64,000 nt of DNA from Pseudanabaena sp. FACHB-1998 (GCF_014696355.1 NZ_JACJQA010000024.1:62001-126000), one strand, 5' to 3'. Shown: positions 16,179-25,418, counted from the stretch's first letter. The notes: generated by a model not told the origin, from the letters alone. Translations and numbers: made by a program.

Positions 16179-17105
16179 TTAATTTTCTGGTTTGAGATCC
16201 CGTTCCATCAGTCCTTCTACAGCTTGTTGTAGAGTAATTTCACCCTTGAGCAGTCGATCAACATAACGGGATACAGGTACATAGATTTTTTCCCGATCGC
16301 TAATTTCCATTAATACATTCGCCGTATTTACCCCCTCCGCCGTACCACTCACACTCGCGATCGCCGCTTCCAGACTCATCCCCTGTGCGATCGCATAGCC
16401 TACTTGGTAATTACGGCTGAGATTGCTATTGCAAGTGGCTAGTAGATCGCCCAAACCAGATAGTCCCCAAAAGGTCTCAGGCTGCGCCCCAAAATACACC
16501 CCGACCCGAATAATTTCAATCAGCGATCGCGTAATTAAGGCGGATTTAGCATTTGTCCCCAAATTTAGCCCATCGCAAGCCCCCACCGCGATCGCAATCA
16601 CATTTTTGAGCGTGCCGCCAAGCTCCACGCCAATGGGATCGGAATTGGTATAGACCCTAAAATTGCGTGACGCAAAAATATTTTGAATGAATTGAGCCGC
16701 CGCTTCATCGCTACTCGCAACTACGGTCGCCGCAGGTTGTCCCGCCATAATTTCCTTAGACAGATTTGGTCCTGACAGCACCACAAGGGGATGATCGGGG
16801 ATCAGCGATCGCCAAATTTGGGAAGGAGTTTGTCGGGTCTGTGGCTCTAGCCCCTTCGTGGCGCTGACCAAAATTGCATGGGGTAGTAGCTTTGCACTTT
16901 GTAACTGCTCCGCGATCGCCCTAACGCCTTTCATCGACACTGCCGAAATAATCGCATCGCTATTTATAACTACTTCCGCCAGCGACAAATTGCTTTGCCG
17001 CGACCAGATCTGCACAGAATGATCGTTTGTTTTTACCAGACTTGCTAGCGCCGATCCCCAAGCACCAGCGCCAATAATCGTAATATTTTTTAAGTCTGAT
17101 TTCAT
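16179..17105 (-). CDS. gpsA: Glycerol-3-phosphate dehydrogenase [NAD(P)+]
   Basis: It reduces dihydroxyacetone phosphate to sn-glycerol 3-phosphate, the backbone of membrane lipids. The N-terminal Rossmann motif is IGAGAWGSALA (about 10-20). The family motifs VSATKGLEP, LSGPNLSKEI and the helix LGGTLKNVIAIAVG with its catalytic lysine are present, followed by GLSGLGDLLATC. At 308 residues it is slightly short at the N-terminus but complete. The reading frame is ended by a minus-strand hairpin. Confidence 0.95.
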   Translation of the reverse strand: MKSDLKNITIIGAGAWGSALASLVKTNDHSVQIWSRQSNLSLAEVVINSDAIISAVSMKGVRAIAEQLQSAKLLPHAILVSATKGLEPQTRQTPSQIWRSLIPDHPLVVLSGPNLSKEIMAGQPAATVVASSDEAAAQFIQNIFASRNFRVYTNSDPIGVELGGTLKNVIAIAVGACDGLNLGTNAKSALITRSLIEIIRVGVYFGAQPETFWGLSGLGDLLATCNSNLSRNYQVGYAIAQGMSLEAAIASVSGTAEGVNTANVLMEISDREKIYVPVSRYVDRLLKGEITLQQAVEGLMERDLKPEN

Positions 17106-17303
17106 GTTGTGGATATTGCCCTTAAAAACAAGACGGGAAGCCAGATTCCCTATCGTGACGGTGATATAATAACCTGCAAAAGCCTCTCAATTTCTAAAAC
17201 CCTTGCTAGTTAGATATGGATGGTCTTTAATTATCAATATCACATCAAGATTTTTGATTGATGAGGGGTACTTTCGCTCATTTCTTGAGAAAGGCTGGCA
17301 ACA

Positions 17304-17801
17304 ATGATCGAAATGAAGGTGGCTGGAATAGCGATTGATGCTGTCAGCCGTAATCCTATCGTCTTACTGCGAGACACTTTAGAACGGAGAGCCTTGCCGA
17401 TCTGGATTGGCGAAGCCGAAGCCAAAGCAATTATCGGAGCTTTAGATGGTAGACCACTAGAGCGCCCAATGACTCATGATTTAATGCTGAATTTTTTGGA
17501 TGCATGGGGTATAACTGTGGAGAGGATTGTCGTCCATGCCCTCAAAAACAGCACTTTTTATGCTGTGATCACGGTTTCACAGGGAGATATCAAAAAAGAA
17601 ATCGATGCCCGTCCTAGTGATGCGATCGCCGTTGCAGTAAGGGCAAAATGTCCAATTTGGGTAATGGAAGAGGTCATCCTCGAAGCATCAATTCCTGTGG
17701 ATCAAGATGCTGACGAAGCTGAAAGAAAAGCCTTTCGTGAATTTTTAGCCAAGCTCACCCCAGAGGAGTTAGTCAAAAAAAGTGGGCTAGAGAGTAGCTA
17801 A
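17304..17801 (+). CDS. Bifunctional nuclease family protein (DUF151/BFN)
   Basis: A 165-residue protein of the BFN/DUF151 family. The conserved blocks are all here: ILLRD-like NPIVLLRDTLERRALPIWIG, EAKAIIGALDG, RPMTHDLM, and ARPSDAIAVAVRAKCPI. Plant and thermophile members show DNase and RNase activity, but the bacterial role is poorly known. The C-terminal UVR-like segment is short. A GAGAAAGG ribosome site precedes the ATG. A terminator hairpin follows, shared with the convergent gene. Confidence 0.92.
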   Translation: MIEMKVAGIAIDAVSRNPIVLLRDTLERRALPIWIGEAEAKAIIGALDGRPLERPMTHDLMLNFLDAWGITVERIVVHALKNSTFYAVITVSQGDIKKEIDARPSDAIAVAVRAKCPIWVMEEVILEASIPVDQDADEAERKAFREFLAKLTPEELVKKSGLESS

Positions 17802-17804
17802 CTA

Positions 17805-17838
17805 TAAAAAAAGCGGTGCTTTGCACCGCCTTTTTTAT
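17805..17838. terminator. Bidirectional terminator
   Basis: A-run, GCGGTGC, TTT, GCACCGC, T-run: a symmetric terminator placed four bases after the plus-strand stop and seven before the end of the minus-strand gene. Confidence 0.88.
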
Positions 17839-17844
17839 GAAGTT

Positions 17845-18930
17845 TTATTGAGAGTTACTAGTGGACATAAATTCCACAAAACCACGCACGCTATCATCAT
17901 TAACTTCGACATTATTGGCTTGATTAAGCCCAAAGTTTCTTTCCGCCACTTCACCCTCTTTGCCCAGTAGCTTAATGGACTGGTTATTGTAGCTTAGGGC
18001 GATCGAAGAAGCGTTACCCGCACGGATGGAGATTTGGCGATCGCCAGACCAAGATAGCTTTTTGCCCTCATTGAGCATTCCTTCAAACTCCGTCTGTCCA
18101 TCCACAATGATTCTCACCCAAGATTCTCCCTTGGCGACAATACCGACATTGACGGGTTTACTACCCACAAAATCAAACTTAGGATTGTCAACGATCGCAC
18201 TGCTATTATTTTGGAGATTAGTACTGCTAGCCCATATGGTAAGCGCATTATTAAATCCAAAACTAGCTTCTGTAAAAGCCGTCTGGGCTTGAGTTTGATT
18301 TAAGAGAGTGGCGGTCACAGTTTCACCCACAGGCGGCTGGGCGGGAGCAGTAGTTTTAGAAATATTAGGTATGGCTTTTCCCGTTTGATCGATTCCGACC
18401 TGTCGTAGAACCTCTAACCCCCCAATTTTCGGCAACAAAACATCAATTGCGGTGGTGGACTTATTGGTTTTAGCAGGACTAATTTGCGCCGAATTACCAA
18501 AAATAGTTTGATTGTCGTTAATCTTATTAGCTTCAGGAGGATTTAAAAATGTCGCTAGCAGACTCACGGCTCCTGCAATGACCCCCACATAAAGCGCATA
18601 TAAATGAAGTGGGCGTAATTCCGCCGCCGCACTACCTGCCCATTTTTGCTCAGGCAATACAGGATTTAAAGGAAAATCATCCGAAAGATCCCCAACTCCC
18701 AGCGCTGTACCATATTTACGGATAAATCCACGCACATAGACAGGTTCGGGAAGAGACTCGATTTCTCCGTCTTCGATCGCCCGCAAGTATCGTTCAGAAA
18801 TTAACGTTGTTGCTGTTAAATGTGGAATCGATAGATCTTTATCTTGTCGAATTCGCTTAAACTGCGCTCCGATTTCTGCTAATTTCTCTGCTTGCTTCGA
18901 GGTTGTAATATTCACAATACTCACAGACAT
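17845..18930 (-). CDS. RodZ-like protein: HTH, membrane helix, DUF4115
   Basis: A 361-residue protein. Residues 15-80 form a helix-turn-helix of the RodZ type (GAQFKRIRQDKDLSIPHLTATTLISERYLRAIEDGE, shown only as its opening GAQFKRIRQDKDLS). Residues 108-130 are the membrane helix (LYALYVGVIAGAVSLLATFL). A Thr/Asn-rich linker leads to a C-terminal DUF4115-like beta domain (about 260-340) with SWVRIIVDGQTEFEGML. RodZ anchors MreB and helps set cell shape, a role inferred here. It is monocistronic. Confidence 0.88.
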   Translation of the reverse strand: MSVSIVNITTSKQAEKLAEIGAQFKRIRQDKDLSIPHLTATTLISERYLRAIEDGEIESLPEPVYVRGFIRKYGTALGVGDLSDDFPLNPVLPEQKWAGSAAAELRPLHLYALYVGVIAGAVSLLATFLNPPEANKINDNQTIFGNSAQISPAKTNKSTTAIDVLLPKIGGLEVLRQVGIDQTGKAIPNISKTTAPAQPPVGETVTATLLNQTQAQTAFTEASFGFNNALTIWASSTNLQNNSSAIVDNPKFDFVGSKPVNVGIVAKGESWVRIIVDGQTEFEGMLNEGKKLSWSGDRQISIRAGNASSIALSYNNQSIKLLGKEGEVAERNFGLNQANNVEVNDDSVRGFVEFMSTSNSQ

Positions 18931-19232
18931 GTTAGGAAGAGATTGGACTGACTGACTTACACAAGCTGACCTTGGTCAAACTTGGACAACCACAAGTTTT
19001 ATATAGATATTTGTTCGCAATATGTTTGCTCACAACGTAGCGCTCTGCGATAGGCAGATTGCTTACACCTTTATAACTATAACATTCTGCAAAGTTTTGA
19101 CATCAAATAAAGATCAGCTTGAACATAATTGGGTGATTTTCAGCATTTTAAGGGTTGATTTGTTGACAATTTAGGGAATTAAAGAGATTTGGGATCTAAA
19201 ACGTGATGAAACTCTGGAGAGATTAGACAGCA
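18931..19232. other. Gene-free spacer, about 300 bp
   Basis: It lies between the start of the RodZ-like gene and the end of the pseudouridine synthase gene, both on the minus strand. It should hold the promoter of the former and the 3' end of the latter. I see no strong hairpin, repeat or small gene in it. Confidence 0.6.
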
Positions 19233-19979
19233 TCAGGTTTTTGCAGGATATAAATCTTTGATTTCAGTGTTTTTTAAGAGACGATACATTCCCATTTTTA
19301 ATGAAGTAACCGAAATTGAAGCGATCGCGACTCGATGGAGGGCTAATACTGGATGTCCTAATTGTTCAGCAACGCGACGAATTTGGCGATTACGACCTTC
19401 TCTCAAAATTACTTGGAGTTGGGTTGTAGAAGTGAGTGATTTAGGATTTGGAGATTGTGCAATTTTTTGAAGATGAACGATCGCGGGTAAGGTCATTCTT
19501 CCTTCCAACATGACACCCTGCTGCCATTGTTCAAGGGTGGACTGACTAGGAATATCTTTTACCCAGACCTCATAGGTTTTGTCAACATGATGGCGTGGAT
19601 GCATCAGGTAGTTGGCAAAGTCGCCATCATTAGTTAAGATTAGCGCCCCACTGCTGTTATAGTCCAATCTCCCCACGGGATAAAGATGCTGATATTCTTC
19701 GGGCAGTAGATTTAAAACAGTTTTTCGACCTTGGGGGTCATCACAGGTGCAAACTACTCCCGTGGGTTTATTCATTAATAGATAAGTAAAGGCGGGCGCA
19801 TCTATTTTTAATAGCTTGCCGTTAACTTCAATGCGATCGCTAGCAGCCTCGGCTTTAGTACCCAACTCTGTTACTTGTTTCCCATTTACCCATACTTTTC
19901 CTGCCAAAATAATCTGTTCGGACTCTCGGCGCGAAGCGATGCCATGTCTAGACAGAATTTTTTGAAGACGCTCAAGCAT
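19233..19979 (-). CDS. rluB: RsuA/RluB-family rRNA pseudouridine synthase
   Basis: It isomerises a uridine in rRNA to pseudouridine. An S4 RNA-binding domain fills residues 1-60 (RLQKILSRHGIASRRESEQ). The catalytic block VGRLDYNSSGALILTNDG contains the catalytic Asp of GRLD, and GRNRQIRR is the conserved C-terminal motif. At 248 residues it is typical of RluB/RsuA proteins in cyanobacteria. The exact target uridine cannot be assigned from sequence, so the gene symbol is provisional. Confidence 0.88.
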   Translation of the reverse strand: MLERLQKILSRHGIASRRESEQIILAGKVWVNGKQVTELGTKAEAASDRIEVNGKLLKIDAPAFTYLLMNKPTGVVCTCDDPQGRKTVLNLLPEEYQHLYPVGRLDYNSSGALILTNDGDFANYLMHPRHHVDKTYEVWVKDIPSQSTLEQWQQGVMLEGRMTLPAIVHLQKIAQSPNPKSLTSTTQLQVILREGRNRQIRRVAEQLGHPVLALHRVAIASISVTSLKMGMYRLLKNTEIKDLYPAKT

Positions 19980-19993
19980 AGGGACTCAATAAT

Positions 19994-20036
19994 TAACTGA
20001 AAGAAAGCAGCAAAAAGCGCCACTCTCTTTCAGTTA
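19994..20036. repeat. TAACTGAAAG/CTTTCAGTTA hairpin
   Basis: A 10- to 11-bp stem with a 20-base loop, lying just upstream of the minus-strand pseudouridine synthase gene. It is part of the hairpin cluster that continues to 20115. Confidence 0.55.
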
Positions 20037-20054
20037 TACCAATTTGTGAACCAA

Positions 20055-20115
20055 CCAGAAAACCCTACAAATCCAGAAATGGCGTAGTTATTTCTGGATT
20101 TGCGGGGTTTTCTGG
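20055..20115. repeat. Long hairpin CCAGAAAACCC...GGGGTTTTCTGG
   Basis: The arms CCAGAAAACCC-TACA-AATCCAGAAAT and ATTTCTGGATTTGCGGGGTTTTCTGG pair with a few mismatches around GGCGTAGTT. The flank TTATACCAA at 20035 matches the end of the elements at 45920 and 56247. It is a member of the ATGGCTACGCCAT-core set with a mutated centre. Confidence 0.7.
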
Positions 20116-20169
20116 CTATGCATTTAACGCATTGCATAATTGCAATTATTAAATAAAGATTAAAAATAT

Positions 20170-20211
20170 GTATTTAGTTATACGAATTGAGATCGAAACA
20201 TTAAGTAGTGT
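20170..20211 (+). promoter_or_regulatory. NtcA-activated promoter of the nitrate assimilation operon
   Basis: GTA-N8-TAC occurs at 20170-20183 and a TAN3T -10 box (TAGTGT) at 20206-20211, 22 bases downstream. This is the canonical arrangement of an NtcA class II promoter in cyanobacteria, where NtcA replaces the -35 box under nitrogen limitation. The downstream gene nirA is a classic NtcA target. The match is by eye; no start-site data are available. Confidence 0.8.
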
Positions 20212-20320
20212 AAAGCCTATACAAAGTTGAAATAGCGTTTGACATATAGAAATTTAGCATTTTGCTGTAATCGCGATCGCTAAAGATCAAGTTCACCCGC
20301 ATGAGCCAAGGATAAATCGC

Positions 20321-21880
20321 ATGGCAAACAAAATTGAAGACCTAAAAGCCTCAAAGGATGGTCTTGCACTTAAAGCAGAAATTGATCGGTTTGCCCAAAT
20401 TGGTTGGGAAGCGATCGAGGACGATGATTTGCAACACCGCTTGAAATGGCTAGGTATATTCTTTCGCAAAAGCACCCCTGGACGTTTCATGGTGCGGATG
20501 CGAATTCCCAACGGATTATTGAGTAGCGATCAGATGCGAGTTCTCGCTTCGGTGGTTGAAAAGTGCGGTGAGCATGGTGTTGCAGATATTACCACCCGCC
20601 AAAATATTCAAATGCGCGGCATCTGTATCGAAGATGTGCCTGAGATGTTTGCGAAGTTTCGCGCCGTTGGCTTGACCAGTGTGCAGTCCGCTATGGATAA
20701 CATTCGCAATATTACAGGATCACCTGTTGCAGGGATTGATGCTGATGAGCTTTACGACACTCGCGAACTCGCTATTCAAGTTCAAAATTTACTAACTAAT
20801 AACGGTGAAGGTAATTCCGCCTTTACTAACTTACCTCGCAAGTTTAATATCGCGATCGCAGGTTGTCGCGATAATTCCACCCATGCGGAAATCAATGACC
20901 TCGCCTTTGTGCCTGCCTTTAAAGACGAAGCAAAAGAAATTTTTGGATTTAACGTTATTGTGGGCGGATTCTTTTCGGCGAAGCGCGTTGAAGCTGCCAT
21001 TCCCCTCAATGTATGGGTTGCTCCTGAAGATGTCGTTGCCCTATGCGAAGCGGTGTTAATCGTATTCCGCGATAACGGCTTACGAGAGAGCCGCCAAAAG
21101 TCTAGATTAATGTATCTCATTGATGAGTGGGGAATGGAAAAATTCCGTGCTGAGGTTGAGAAACAAATGGGTAAAACCCTAGAAACCGCAGCCCTCAAAG
21201 ATGAGATCGAATGGGAAAAGCGCGATCATATTGGTGTGCATAAGCAAAAGCAATCTGGGTTGAGCTACGTCGGCTTGCAAATTCCTGTGGGGCGGATGTA
21301 TGCGCCTGATATGTATGAATTCGCAAGACTAGCCGACACCTATGGCAACGGAGATATGCGCCTCACGGTAGAGCAAAATCTGCTCATTACCCATGTAAGT
21401 GATGAGAAATTGCCTGCGCTTTTGCAAGAACCTTTGCTGCAAAAATTCCCTGTTAGTCCAGATAACCTGATGCGCGGATTGGTCTCCTGCACGGGTAATC
21501 AATTCTGTCCTGTGGCGATCGTGGAGACCAAAAATCGCTCCCTTGCGCTGACTAAGCAACTGGCAGATGATTACTATCTTCCGAAAGTTGTCCGCATTCA
21601 TTGGAGCGGTTGTCCGAATTCTTGCGCCCAGCCACAGGTTGCCGACATTGGTTTTACGGGCTGTAAAGCGCGTAAGAATGGCAAGGTTGTCGATGGTGTT
21701 GACATTTATATGGGTGGCACTGTCGGCAAGGATGCCCATCTCGGCAAATGTGTGATGGAGAAGGTTCCCTGTGAAGATTTACGAGAAGTTATTGGAAAAC
21801 TTTTAGTGGATCACTTTGGTGCTACACCTAAGGAACAAGCCCTATCTGAATCTTCGGCAGAGCTAGTAGCCGTTGGATAA
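20321..21880 (+). CDS. nirA: Ferredoxin-nitrite reductase
   Basis: It reduces nitrite to ammonium with six electrons from ferredoxin. The siroheme/4Fe-4S ligands are C390, C396, C431 and C435 (CTGNQFC and GCPNSC). The duplicated ferrodoxin-like halves are seen in DITTRQNIQMRGI and DMRLTVEQNLLI. At 519 residues it is the short cyanobacterial form without a C-terminal ferredoxin domain. It is first in the nitrate operon behind an NtcA-type promoter. The enzyme could be confused with sulfite reductase, but its position before nrtA-narB decides. Confidence 0.96.
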   Translation: MANKIEDLKASKDGLALKAEIDRFAQIGWEAIEDDDLQHRLKWLGIFFRKSTPGRFMVRMRIPNGLLSSDQMRVLASVVEKCGEHGVADITTRQNIQMRGICIEDVPEMFAKFRAVGLTSVQSAMDNIRNITGSPVAGIDADELYDTRELAIQVQNLLTNNGEGNSAFTNLPRKFNIAIAGCRDNSTHAEINDLAFVPAFKDEAKEIFGFNVIVGGFFSAKRVEAAIPLNVWVAPEDVVALCEAVLIVFRDNGLRESRQKSRLMYLIDEWGMEKFRAEVEKQMGKTLETAALKDEIEWEKRDHIGVHKQKQSGLSYVGLQIPVGRMYAPDMYEFARLADTYGNGDMRLTVEQNLLITHVSDEKLPALLQEPLLQKFPVSPDNLMRGLVSCTGNQFCPVAIVETKNRSLALTKQLADDYYLPKVVRIHWSGCPNSCAQPQVADIGFTGCKARKNGKVVDGVDIYMGGTVGKDAHLGKCVMEKVPCEDLREVIGKLLVDHFGATPKEQALSESSAELVAVG

Positions 21881-22001
21881 GCAATTATGCGGTCACCTTC
21901 TACATATCTAGTTCAGGAAATTACTAATTAATCTTCCTAATCCCCATTAGTTTAGTTATTAACTTCATTTATCAAGTCATTCATCAACGTTAAGGAAATC
22001 A

Positions 22002-23348
22002 ATGAGTACATTCTCCCGTCGTAAATTTTTAACCACAGCAGGGCTATCTACCGTCAGCGCGATCGCTTTAAATGCTTGTGGTGGCGAAGCTACGAAAACT
22101 GACACCAAGACCGAAACCAAAGCTAGTACTAGCCCTACGGCAACAGCAAGTTCCACTCCTAAAATGAGTGCGGCTGATGCTCCTGAGACAACTAAGGCAA
22201 AACTCGGCTTTATTGCTCTGACTGACTCTGCACCACTGATCATTGCCAAAGAAAAGGGGTTATTTGAGAAATATGGCATGAAGGATGTCGAAGTCCTCAA
22301 ACAAGCTTCTTGGGGAACTACCCGTGACAATCTTGTGCTTGGTTCTGAGTCAGGTGGTATTGATGGCGCACATATCTTGTCTCCAATGCCTTACCTGATT
22401 TCTGAAGGTAAGATTACTAACGGGAACAAAGTACCGATGTACATCTTGGCAAGGTTGAACACCAATGGTCAAGCGATGTCGATCGCTAATGAGTTTAAAG
22501 AACTAAAAATCGCACTCAAGAGTGATTCTCTTAAAGACAGCTTTGCCAAAATCAAGTCTGGTGGTAAAGAGGTTAAATGTGCTGTAACTTTCCCTGGTGG
22601 TAATCACGATCTTTGGATGCGTTATTGGCTAGCGGCAAATGGTGTCGATCCTGATAAAGATGTCAGCACGATCGTTGTTCCACCACCACAAATGGTTGCC
22701 AACATGAAGGCTGGCAACATGCAAGCCTTCTGTGTCGGTGAACCTTGGAATGCTCGTCTAGTTGCTCAAAATGTTGGTTATACAGCCTTTACCACAGGTG
22801 AATTCTGGAAAGATCACCCAGAAAAAGCATTCACACTCCGTGGTGATTGGGTTGACAAGAATCCTAAAGCTGCCAAGGCAATGCTTGCAGCTATTCTTGA
22901 AGCTCAAGTTTGGTGTGAGAAAGCTGAGAACAAAGAAGAGATGTGTAAGATCATCGGTGCTGACAAGTGGCTCAAAGTTCCTGCTGCTGAAATCTTGGGT
23001 AGAATTCAAGGTAAGGTTGACTACGGCGATGGACGCACCCTTGACAACCCTGATTTGGCGATGAAATTCTGGAAAGATAACGCTTCCTATCCATACAAGA
23101 GCCACGATCTTTGGTTTGTGACTGAAGATATGCGTTGGGGCTATCTTGACGCTGACACTGATGCGAAGAAGTTGGTTGATAAGGTTAACCGCGAAGATCT
23201 TTGGAAGGAAGCCGCGAAGATGATTGGAAAAGAAGCTGATATTCCTAAGAGTACTTCTCGTGGTGTTGAAACTTTCTTTGATGGAGTCAAGTTCGATCCT
23301 GAAAATCCTAAAGCCTATTTGGATGGACTCAAGATCAAGAAGGCGTAA
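22002..23348 (+). CDS. nrtA: Nitrate ABC transporter substrate-binding lipoprotein
   Basis: It binds nitrate/nitrite at the outer face of the cytoplasmic membrane. The N-terminus has SRRKFLTTAG, a twin-arginine-like signal, and lipobox LNAC with C26 as the lipidation site. A Thr/Ala/Ser linker follows. The body has the NrtA/CmpA pattern: LGFIALTDSAPLIIAKEKG, then PPPQMVANMKAGNMQAFCVGEPWNAR (shown in part). A ribosome site AAGGAAA precedes the ATG. The gene lies 121 bases after nirA. Confidence 0.95.
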   Translation: MSTFSRRKFLTTAGLSTVSAIALNACGGEATKTDTKTETKASTSPTATASSTPKMSAADAPETTKAKLGFIALTDSAPLIIAKEKGLFEKYGMKDVEVLKQASWGTTRDNLVLGSESGGIDGAHILSPMPYLISEGKITNGNKVPMYILARLNTNGQAMSIANEFKELKIALKSDSLKDSFAKIKSGGKEVKCAVTFPGGNHDLWMRYWLAANGVDPDKDVSTIVVPPPQMVANMKAGNMQAFCVGEPWNARLVAQNVGYTAFTTGEFWKDHPEKAFTLRGDWVDKNPKAAKAMLAAILEAQVWCEKAENKEEMCKIIGADKWLKVPAAEILGRIQGKVDYGDGRTLDNPDLAMKFWKDNASYPYKSHDLWFVTEDMRWGYLDADTDAKKLVDKVNREDLWKEAAKMIGKEADIPKSTSRGVETFFDGVKFDPENPKAYLDGLKIKKA

Positions 23349-23376
23349 TGTCTTAGAAGCCATTTGATGCTGGTGT

Positions 23377-23462
23377 AGATCCACCCATCCCCCCTTACGA
23401 AAGGGGGGGAGAATATAAAAACTATCTTCTTCCCCCTTTCTAAGGGGGATTGAGGGGGATCT
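23377..23462. repeat. AGATCCACCCATCCCCCC...GGGGGATCT intergenic repeat
   Basis: Inverted arms AGATCC(A)CCC...CCCCCCTTACGAAAGGGGGG and TCCCCCTTTCTAAGGGGGATTGAGGGGGATCT (in part) form a large hairpin in the nrtA-nrtB gap. It belongs to the C-rich/G-rich repeats found between cyanobacterial genes. Confidence 0.75.
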
Positions 23463-23572
23463 CTTAGAGATTTAAAACCAATCACAGTAATTCTTCAATG
23501 GTTTCTAAATCAGCGATATAAATAGCAGTTGGTTGCAAAAAATTAATTACTTCCAATTTAGGAGACAAAAAA

Positions 23573-24502
23573 ATGGTGGCAGGTAGCATAACTTCTAAAT
23601 TCACACTTAATAACATAGGTGAATGGTTACAACAGCAGGCAAAAACTTTTATTCCGCCATTGTTAGCGCTAATCTTACTTTTAGCAGCTTGGCAAGTAAT
23701 TTGTTCTGGCAAAAAACCGCCATTACCACCACCAACTAAAGTTTGGGAAGAAACTCAACCATATATTTGGCATCCCTTTTTTGATCGCGAATATTATGAT
23801 GTCAATGCCAAAGAAAAAATTGATAGTCCAGCCCGTAAAGAACTTAAAGAAAAAGTAACGATCGAACAGGGCTTGGGTGTCAAAACCATGATTAGCGTTC
23901 GCCGTGTGGCGATCGGTTATACAGCATCAGCGATCGTGGGGATCGCGCTAGGTATTGCGATCGGTACAAATGCTTTTCTCTATCGCGCCTTCGATCCAAT
24001 CTTCCAAGTTTTGCGAACTATCCCTCCCCTCGCATGGTTGCCGATCGCTTTAGCAGCCTTTAGTGGCATGAATGAATCCCTCCAAACTATCGGACTGAAC
24101 GTCAACGAAGCGGCGGGACTGTTCGTGATTTTTGTAACTTCGATTTGGCCGATTTTGATGAATACGGCGGTGGGTGTACAGCAGGTTCCTCAAGATTATC
24201 GCAACGTGGCAAGAGTATTGCGACTCGGTAAATTAGATTACTTCATCACAATCCTAATGCCATCTGCTGCACCCTATATCTTCACAGGTTTACGTATTGC
24301 TGTTGGTCTATCATGGCTAGCGATCGTGGCGGCGGAGATGTTAACCGCAGGTGGTGGCATCGGCTTCTTTATTTGGGATAGTTACAATAGCGGCAAACAG
24401 AGCGAACTGATTCTAGCGCTCTTGTATATCGGCTTAGTGGGGCTGTTGCTTGACAAACTGGTTTATTACATTAGTAAATTCGCAGTTCAGTCAGATTCGT
24501 AA
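23573..24502 (+). CDS. nrtB: Nitrate ABC transporter permease
   Basis: It forms the membrane channel of the nitrate importer. A first helix is at about 30-47 (FIPPLLALILLLAAWQVI). After a periplasmic stretch with HPFFDREYYD there are five more helices, with the permease EAA-like loop VPQDYRNVARVLRLGKLDYF. At 309 residues the size is normal. Its ribosome site AGGAG lies near 23560. A 224-base gap with a repeat separates it from nrtA, but co-transcription is still likely. Confidence 0.94.
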   Translation: MVAGSITSKFTLNNIGEWLQQQAKTFIPPLLALILLLAAWQVICSGKKPPLPPPTKVWEETQPYIWHPFFDREYYDVNAKEKIDSPARKELKEKVTIEQGLGVKTMISVRRVAIGYTASAIVGIALGIAIGTNAFLYRAFDPIFQVLRTIPPLAWLPIALAAFSGMNESLQTIGLNVNEAAGLFVIFVTSIWPILMNTAVGVQQVPQDYRNVARVLRLGKLDYFITILMPSAAPYIFTGLRIAVGLSWLAIVAAEMLTAGGGIGFFIWDSYNSGKQSELILALLYIGLVGLLLDKLVYYISKFAVQSDS

Positions 24503-24510
24503 ACCTATTG

Positions 24511-24545
24511 GAGTTTTAATTTTGCCATAGGCAAAATTAAAACTC
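24511..24545 (+). repeat. Perfect hairpin within the nrt operon
   Basis: GAGTTTTAATTTTGCC pairs perfectly with GGCAAAATTAAAACTC around ATA, eight bases after the nrtB stop. The right arm lacks a clean T-run. It may attenuate the promoter-distal genes or protect the upstream mRNA. Confidence 0.6.
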
Positions 24546-24575
24546 TAAATTTTTAAAATTAATCAAAGTAGCAAT

Positions 24576-25412
24576 ATGCAGACATTAGATCTTACCGATA
24601 ACGACCAGAAAAAAAATCAAGACCCTTTCTTAGTAATTGATGGAGTTTCCAAAGTTTACCAAACTGCTAGAGGTCCCTATACCGTTCTCGAAGACGTGAA
24701 CTTAACCGTATATGAAGGCGAATTTATTTGTGTGATCGGTCACTCTGGTTGCGGTAAATCGACATTGCTGAATATGATCGCAGGTTTTAACAGACCGACT
24801 GCTGGCGAGATTTGCTTAAAGTCAAAACCAATCCTGCGTCCCGGTCCTGATCGCATGGTGGTATTCCAAAACTATTCGCTATTGCCTTGGATGAGTGCTT
24901 TTGAGAATGTCTATCTTGCTGTAAAACAAGTTTATACCGACAAATCTAAAGAAGAAAAGACCAAGATTGCCAAAGATAGTCTGGCTCTGGTGGGCTTGAC
25001 TGAAGCAATGAACAAAAGACCGAAAGAACTCTCTGGCGGGATGCGTCAGCGCGTATCGATCGCCCGTGCATTATCAATTCGTCCTGAAGTGTTAATCCTT
25101 GATGAACCCTTCGGCGCGTTGGACGTAATGACCCGCGAAGAGTTGCAAGAAGAACTACTCTCAATTTGGCGAGCCAATCGAGTTACGGCGCTGATGATCA
25201 CCCATGACATTGATGAGGCTTTGTTCCTAGCCGATCGCATTGTCCTCATGAGCAATGGACCCGCCGCCCATATAGCCGAAGTCGTTGACATACCCTTTGC
25301 CCGTCCCCGCGATCGTAAAGCGATCGCCGACGATCCTCGCTATTACACCCTGCGTAACTACATTCTCGAATTTTTGTATAACCGCTTTGCCCTTGCTGAT
25401 GATGCTGAGTAA
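24576..25412 (+). CDS. nrtD: Nitrate ABC transporter ATP-binding subunit NrtD
   Basis: One of two ATPase subunits of the nitrate importer. Walker A GHSGCGKST is at 55-63; the signature LSGGMRQRVSIARALS and Walker B VLILDEPFGALD follow. The ending RNYILEFLYNRF and the 278-residue length match NrtD, which lacks the regulatory C-domain. It lies before nrtC, whereas the order I recall from Synechococcus and Synechocystis is nrtC then nrtD. Confidence 0.93.
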   Translation: MQTLDLTDNDQKKNQDPFLVIDGVSKVYQTARGPYTVLEDVNLTVYEGEFICVIGHSGCGKSTLLNMIAGFNRPTAGEICLKSKPILRPGPDRMVVFQNYSLLPWMSAFENVYLAVKQVYTDKSKEEKTKIAKDSLALVGLTEAMNKRPKELSGGMRQRVSIARALSIRPEVLILDEPFGALDVMTREELQEELLSIWRANRVTALMITHDIDEALFLADRIVLMSNGPAAHIAEVVDIPFARPRDRKAIADDPRYYTLRNYILEFLYNRFALADDAE

Positions 25413-25418
25413 TTAATT

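Noticed and set aside
20209-20223. TGTA-N7-TACA as the main NtcA site of nirA
   Set aside because: The spacing is one base short and it overlaps the -10 box of the better site at 20170-20183.
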